NCBI GenBank assembly: GCA_005239845.1
Contig: SBBD01000192.1
Span: 1-7,146, forward strand
Direction: 5' to 3'
Length of the DNA stretch: 7,146 nucleotides
Source: an archaeon
Lineage (GTDB): Archaea > Micrarchaeota > Micrarchaeia > Norongarragalinales > SBBD01
Both the position numbers and the translations under genes were made by a program. Positions within the stretch are counted from its first letter, which is position 1. Each line of letters starts with the position of its first letter. Below, piece after piece: positions 5,123-7,146 of this stretch. A model generated the notes under the pieces. That model was not told the origin of the DNA and did not search any database. It saw nothing but the letters and a program-made list of their open reading frames with translations.

Positions 5123-5329
5123 GTGAGGCTTCACGTCGTTTTGGAAAAACAGGAGGAAGGCGGCTTTCTTGTTTACATTCCGGAACTTCCCGGCTGCCAC
5201 TCCCAAGGCGAAACCCGCGCGGAAGCCCTGCAGAACATCACGGAAGCCAAAGAGCTCTACTTGGATGTTTTGAACTCTCGTCCTGCTTCGAAAATGCCGA
5301 AGGTTGAAGTGCTTCCTCTGCCGGGCTGA
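5123..5329 (+). CDS. hicB: HicB family antitoxin
   Basis: 68 residues from the GTG at 5123. HicB antitoxins bind and block the HicA mRNA interferase. The partial RNase-H-like HicB fold is clear: MRLHVVLEKQEEGGFLVYIP, then ELPGCHSQGETRAEALQNI and EAKELYLDVL, which match the family core (VxxE.DGGYxAxxPELPGCxSQGxTxEEAxxNIxEAIxLYL). The usual C-terminal DNA-binding ribbon-helix-helix or HTH is absent; the protein ends soon after the fold with PKVEVLPLPG. So autoregulation, if any, is not obvious from this protein. The ATG at 5090 overlaps the TATA box and would add 11 residues not found in the family, so I prefer the GTG start. hicA follows after 6 bp. The order antitoxin-toxin is the reverse of the classical hicAB but is known elsewhere. 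Confidence 0.88.
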   Translation: MRLHVVLEKQEEGGFLVYIPELPGCHSQGETRAEALQNITEAKELYLDVLNSRPASKMPKVEVLPLPG

Positions 5330-5335
5330 GGCTGT

Positions 5336-5554
5336 GTGCCCAAACTTCCCGTTTTCAGCGGACCCGAACTCATCAAGCTTGCGTTGGAGAGGGGCTTCGT
5401 CGTTGAACGTCAAAAGGGCAGCCACGTTGTTCTTTCGAAAGGCTCCCTCCTTACCGTCATTCCGGTTCATGGCCAAAAAGCGCTAAAGAAAGGGCTTACG
5501 CTTCGCATTTTGAAAGACCTCGGCATTTCGCGTGAGGACTTGTTCAAGCGGTAA
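5336..5554 (+). CDS. hicA: HicA family toxin (mRNA interferase)
   Basis: 72 residues with a GTG start at 5336, preceded by GAGG (5328-5331) overlapping the hicB stop region. HicA is a small double-stranded-RNA-binding-like protein that cleaves mRNA independently of the ribosome. The family pattern is complete: MPKLPVFSGPELIKLALERG, FVVERQKGSHVVLSK with the catalytic His30, TVIPVHGQKALKKGLTLRIL and KDLGISREDLF. All motifs look intact, so the toxin is probably active and must be held by HicB. The 6-bp gap to hicB and the 7-bp gap to the peptidase gene suggest one transcript. Toxin-antitoxin pairs often move between genomes, but base use here does not differ clearly from the neighbours. Confidence 0.92.
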   Translation: MPKLPVFSGPELIKLALERGFVVERQKGSHVVLSKGSLLTVIPVHGQKALKKGLTLRILKDLGISREDLFKR

Positions 5555-5561
5555 AAGCACC

Positions 5562-6209
5562 ATGCGCATTCTTTTGCTTGGTTTCGAGCGGTGGGGACCC
5601 TATTCCACGAACCCCACAGAACGCGTGGCTACCCGACTGGACGGAAAAAGAATTCAAGGAGCTGAAATCGTCGGTGTTACGCTTCCCGTTAATTTTTCGC
5701 GCCTTCCACGAACGCTTAAGAAAGCCATTTCACGTTACAAGCCAGACGCCGTGGTGACGATGGGGCTCGCCTTCAGGAACCTCGACCGCATATCTATCGA
5801 GTCCCAAGCCCGCCGAAGGATTCGGCCGCATTTTCCAGACAACGTCGGATATTACCCCTATGAGAGTCAGGTTCCTGTGGACTACGATGTCCTTGAGGGC
5901 GACCGTGGTCCGTCCGTTCGTCGTTCTACCCTTCCAGTTACCCGAATCTGGAAAGAGTTGCTACGTCAAGGCGTATTAGCCAACCGGTCTCGGCGTGCAG
6001 GAGGCCACATGTGCGAGCAAGTGCTCTACCTTGCCCCCCATTATATGGAGCAATTGGGGCTTCCGGGCGTAACAGGTCACCTTCACCTTCCGCATACGGA
6101 ACCTGAAGCCAAAGACGTGGGTAGCCACGAATGGATGCCCTTCAAGACCGTTGAAAAGGGCGTCCGAATCGTCTTAAAGGAAATCGTCCGGGCGCAGCGC
6201 TTGCGCTAA
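5562..6209 (+). CDS. pcp: Pyroglutamyl-peptidase I (pyrrolidone-carboxylate peptidase, EC 3.4.19.3)
   Basis: 215 residues, the usual C15-family length. The enzyme is a cytoplasmic cysteine peptidase that removes N-terminal pyroglutamate from peptides. The N terminus MRILLLGFERWGPYSTNPTE matches the family start (GFEPFG..NPTE, here with Arg-Trp in place of Pro-Phe). All three catalytic residues are visible: Glu80 in ISIESQA, Cys151 in AGGHMCEQVLY and His175 in GHLHLPH. The VTMGLA (65-70) and FPDN (91-94) blocks also fit. The ATG at 5562 begins the family's first strand and lies 7 bp after hicA; an earlier in-frame ATG at 5532 lies inside hicA and adds 10 unrelated residues. No TATA box is seen, so it is likely co-transcribed from the hicBA promoter. 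It converges with the primase gene, 3 bp between stops. Confidence 0.92.
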   Translation: MRILLLGFERWGPYSTNPTERVATRLDGKRIQGAEIVGVTLPVNFSRLPRTLKKAISRYKPDAVVTMGLAFRNLDRISIESQARRRIRPHFPDNVGYYPYESQVPVDYDVLEGDRGPSVRRSTLPVTRIWKELLRQGVLANRSRRAGGHMCEQVLYLAPHYMEQLGLPGVTGHLHLPHTEPEAKDVGSHEWMPFKTVEKGVRIVLKEIVRAQRLR

Positions 6210-6212
6210 GCG

Positions 6213-7146
6213 TCAGCGCTCGTGCCGTTTTGGCACGGTTTGCCGCATCTTCCTCAATTGTTCTTCCGTCTGGCGCATGGTTTCCTCGTCCACGAGGCCT
6301 TGTTCCCTCAACGTGCGCACGGAGAACCTCACTTGCGGGTGCTTATAGGCCCATTCCAAGCTGGCTAGCGCTTCCCTTTCCGTAAATGGGTGTAGTCCTT
6401 TAGAGCAGTTGCGCGCGTATTGCTTCAACAATTCTTCGGCTTGGGGTTTGGGAATGCCGTCTTTTACGCAAGCCAGCGCGAGGGTCATCGAGCCGTAATA
6501 CCGTTTGCCTTCCCCCACCCCCTGCAAAATCTTCTGCAAGGCAGGAAGCTCCACATACTTTCCCCTAAATGTGGCCGTGGGCGCTTGTTCCCTCAACGCG
6601 TCTTCCAGTTTTCTTGCCTCTTCCCTCACTAAAGGAGGCACTTTTTTTGCATCAACAGAAACGGATGCGACGCGCTGTTCCACGGCCTCCCTCACTAGCT
6701 GCAAAAGCCCTTCCAAGCCAAAAAACACATTCCCCGTTTCCACGTTTTCATTCACCACGTCTTTCCCGAAACGCACGTAGTCGAGAATGGAAACGGAATA
6801 GGTGAGAGGTTGGGCTGGGGGGGCTAGAGCCCGTTTTTCAAACGAGGGAAAGAAATGGGTTGCAAAGGCTTCCAACCCGTCTTCCTTTTCCTTCTGCAAT
6901 TCGCTGGCTACGCGCTGGGCTTCCTGCCTCGCGTATTTTTGCAGGGCCGCATAGTTGCCCGTGCAGGCCAGCAGCAACCGCGCCAACGCGTACTCGACGA
7001 CTTCTTCTTCTTTGCTTTTTTCGGGCCAAGGCCTCTGGTTGAGGGTGGCTTCCACGCGCTCGCGGGCCTGTTGGAGTTGCACGCGGTTGACCTGCCGGTG
7101 CTTTTCTAAGAACGCGCGGGCTTCCTCCGTGTACGCAAAGAAAAGA
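6213..7146 (-). CDS. priL: DNA primase large subunit PriL, N-terminus beyond window; FeS ligands apparently lost
   Basis: 310 codons are visible, open to the window edge, so the true start lies outside. PriL partners the catalytic PriS subunit in making replication primers. The following positions count from the in-frame GTG at 7082. An N-terminal helical part has YALARLLLAC..NYAALQKYARQEA (31-55). The family middle region is SVSILDYVRF (96-105) followed by VNENVETGNVFF (110-121) and a helix (123-138). The C-terminal region starts VELPALQKILQGVGEGKRYY (177-196), then LALACVKDGIPKPQAEELLK and REALASLEWAY, which matches the helical core of the iron-sulfur domain. The expected PPC motif reads LPAL, and the later conserved cysteines after the WAY helix are absent: the tail VRFSVRTLREQGLVDEE has none. 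So the 4Fe-4S cluster is probably not formed. Assignment to PriL is by pattern and is less certain than for the other genes. Confidence 0.7.
   Translation of the reverse strand, partial: LFFAYTEEARAFLEKHRQVNRVQLQQARERVEATLNQRPWPEKSKEEEVVEYALARLLLACTGNYAALQKYARQEAQRVASELQKEKEDGLEAFATHFFPSFEKRALAPPAQPLTYSVSILDYVRFGKDVVNENVETGNVFFGLEGLLQLVREAVEQRVASVSVDAKKVPPLVREEARKLEDALREQAPTATFRGKYVELPALQKILQGVGEGKRYYGSMTLALACVKDGIPKPQAEELLKQYARNCSKGLHPFTEREALASLEWAYKHPQVRFSVRTLREQGLVDEETMRQTEEQLRKMRQTVPKRHER

Noticed and set aside
4565..5476. Minus-strand ORF of 303 codons across prefoldin and hicBA
   Set aside because: Shadow of two well-supported gene sets in other frames.
1..7146. CRISPR array, insertion sequence or prophage genes
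   Set aside because: No regularly spaced repeats, transposase motifs or long terminal inverted repeats are seen; the only repeats are the two pairs around the RNase P RNA.

Overview
The window is archaeal chromosome. The evidence is a geranylgeranylglyceryl phosphate synthase (archaeal lipid pathway), a prefoldin beta subunit, an archaeal/eukaryotic-type primase large subunit, an archaeal FlaJ/TadC-like membrane protein, TATA-type promoters (TTTAAAT) about 25 bp before start codons, and several apparently leaderless genes. Base composition is moderately GC-rich. The compact layout and the divergent primase would fit a DPANN-type archaeon (for example the Diapherotrites/Iainarchaeota side), but this lineage guess is weak.

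Layout. 1-1829 (-): most of a two-domain type II secretion F-family protein, cut at its C terminus by the window edge. 1926-2420 (+): Mut7-C/PIN-like RNase with a zinc ribbon. 2444-2872 (+): a small protein of unknown function. 2933-3706 (+): GGGP synthase. 3707-4623: about 900 bp without a confident protein gene. It holds a promoter with a possible 32-residue smORF (3815-3913), a strong candidate for RNase P RNA (about 4143-4464) and several direct repeats. 4624-4989 (-): prefoldin beta. 5123-5554 (+): a hicB-hicA toxin-antitoxin pair, followed after 7 bp by pyroglutamyl-peptidase I (5562-6209). 6213-7146 (-): C-terminal part of primase large subunit, whose N terminus lies beyond the window.

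The genes are mostly unrelated housekeeping functions under their own promoters. Two divergent pairs (1829/1926 and 4989/5123) and one tight convergent pair (6209/6213) separate the transcription units. Only hicB-hicA-pcp looks like an operon.

The most notable points are: the RNase P RNA candidate, supported by long-range pairing and conserved-region matches but carrying an unusual base at the P4 bulge; a perfect 16-bp repeat that lies once in P3 and once at the 3' edge of P1 of that RNA; a longer imperfect repeat that brackets the whole RNA; and a primase large subunit that appears to have lost the cysteines that normally hold its iron-sulfur cluster.
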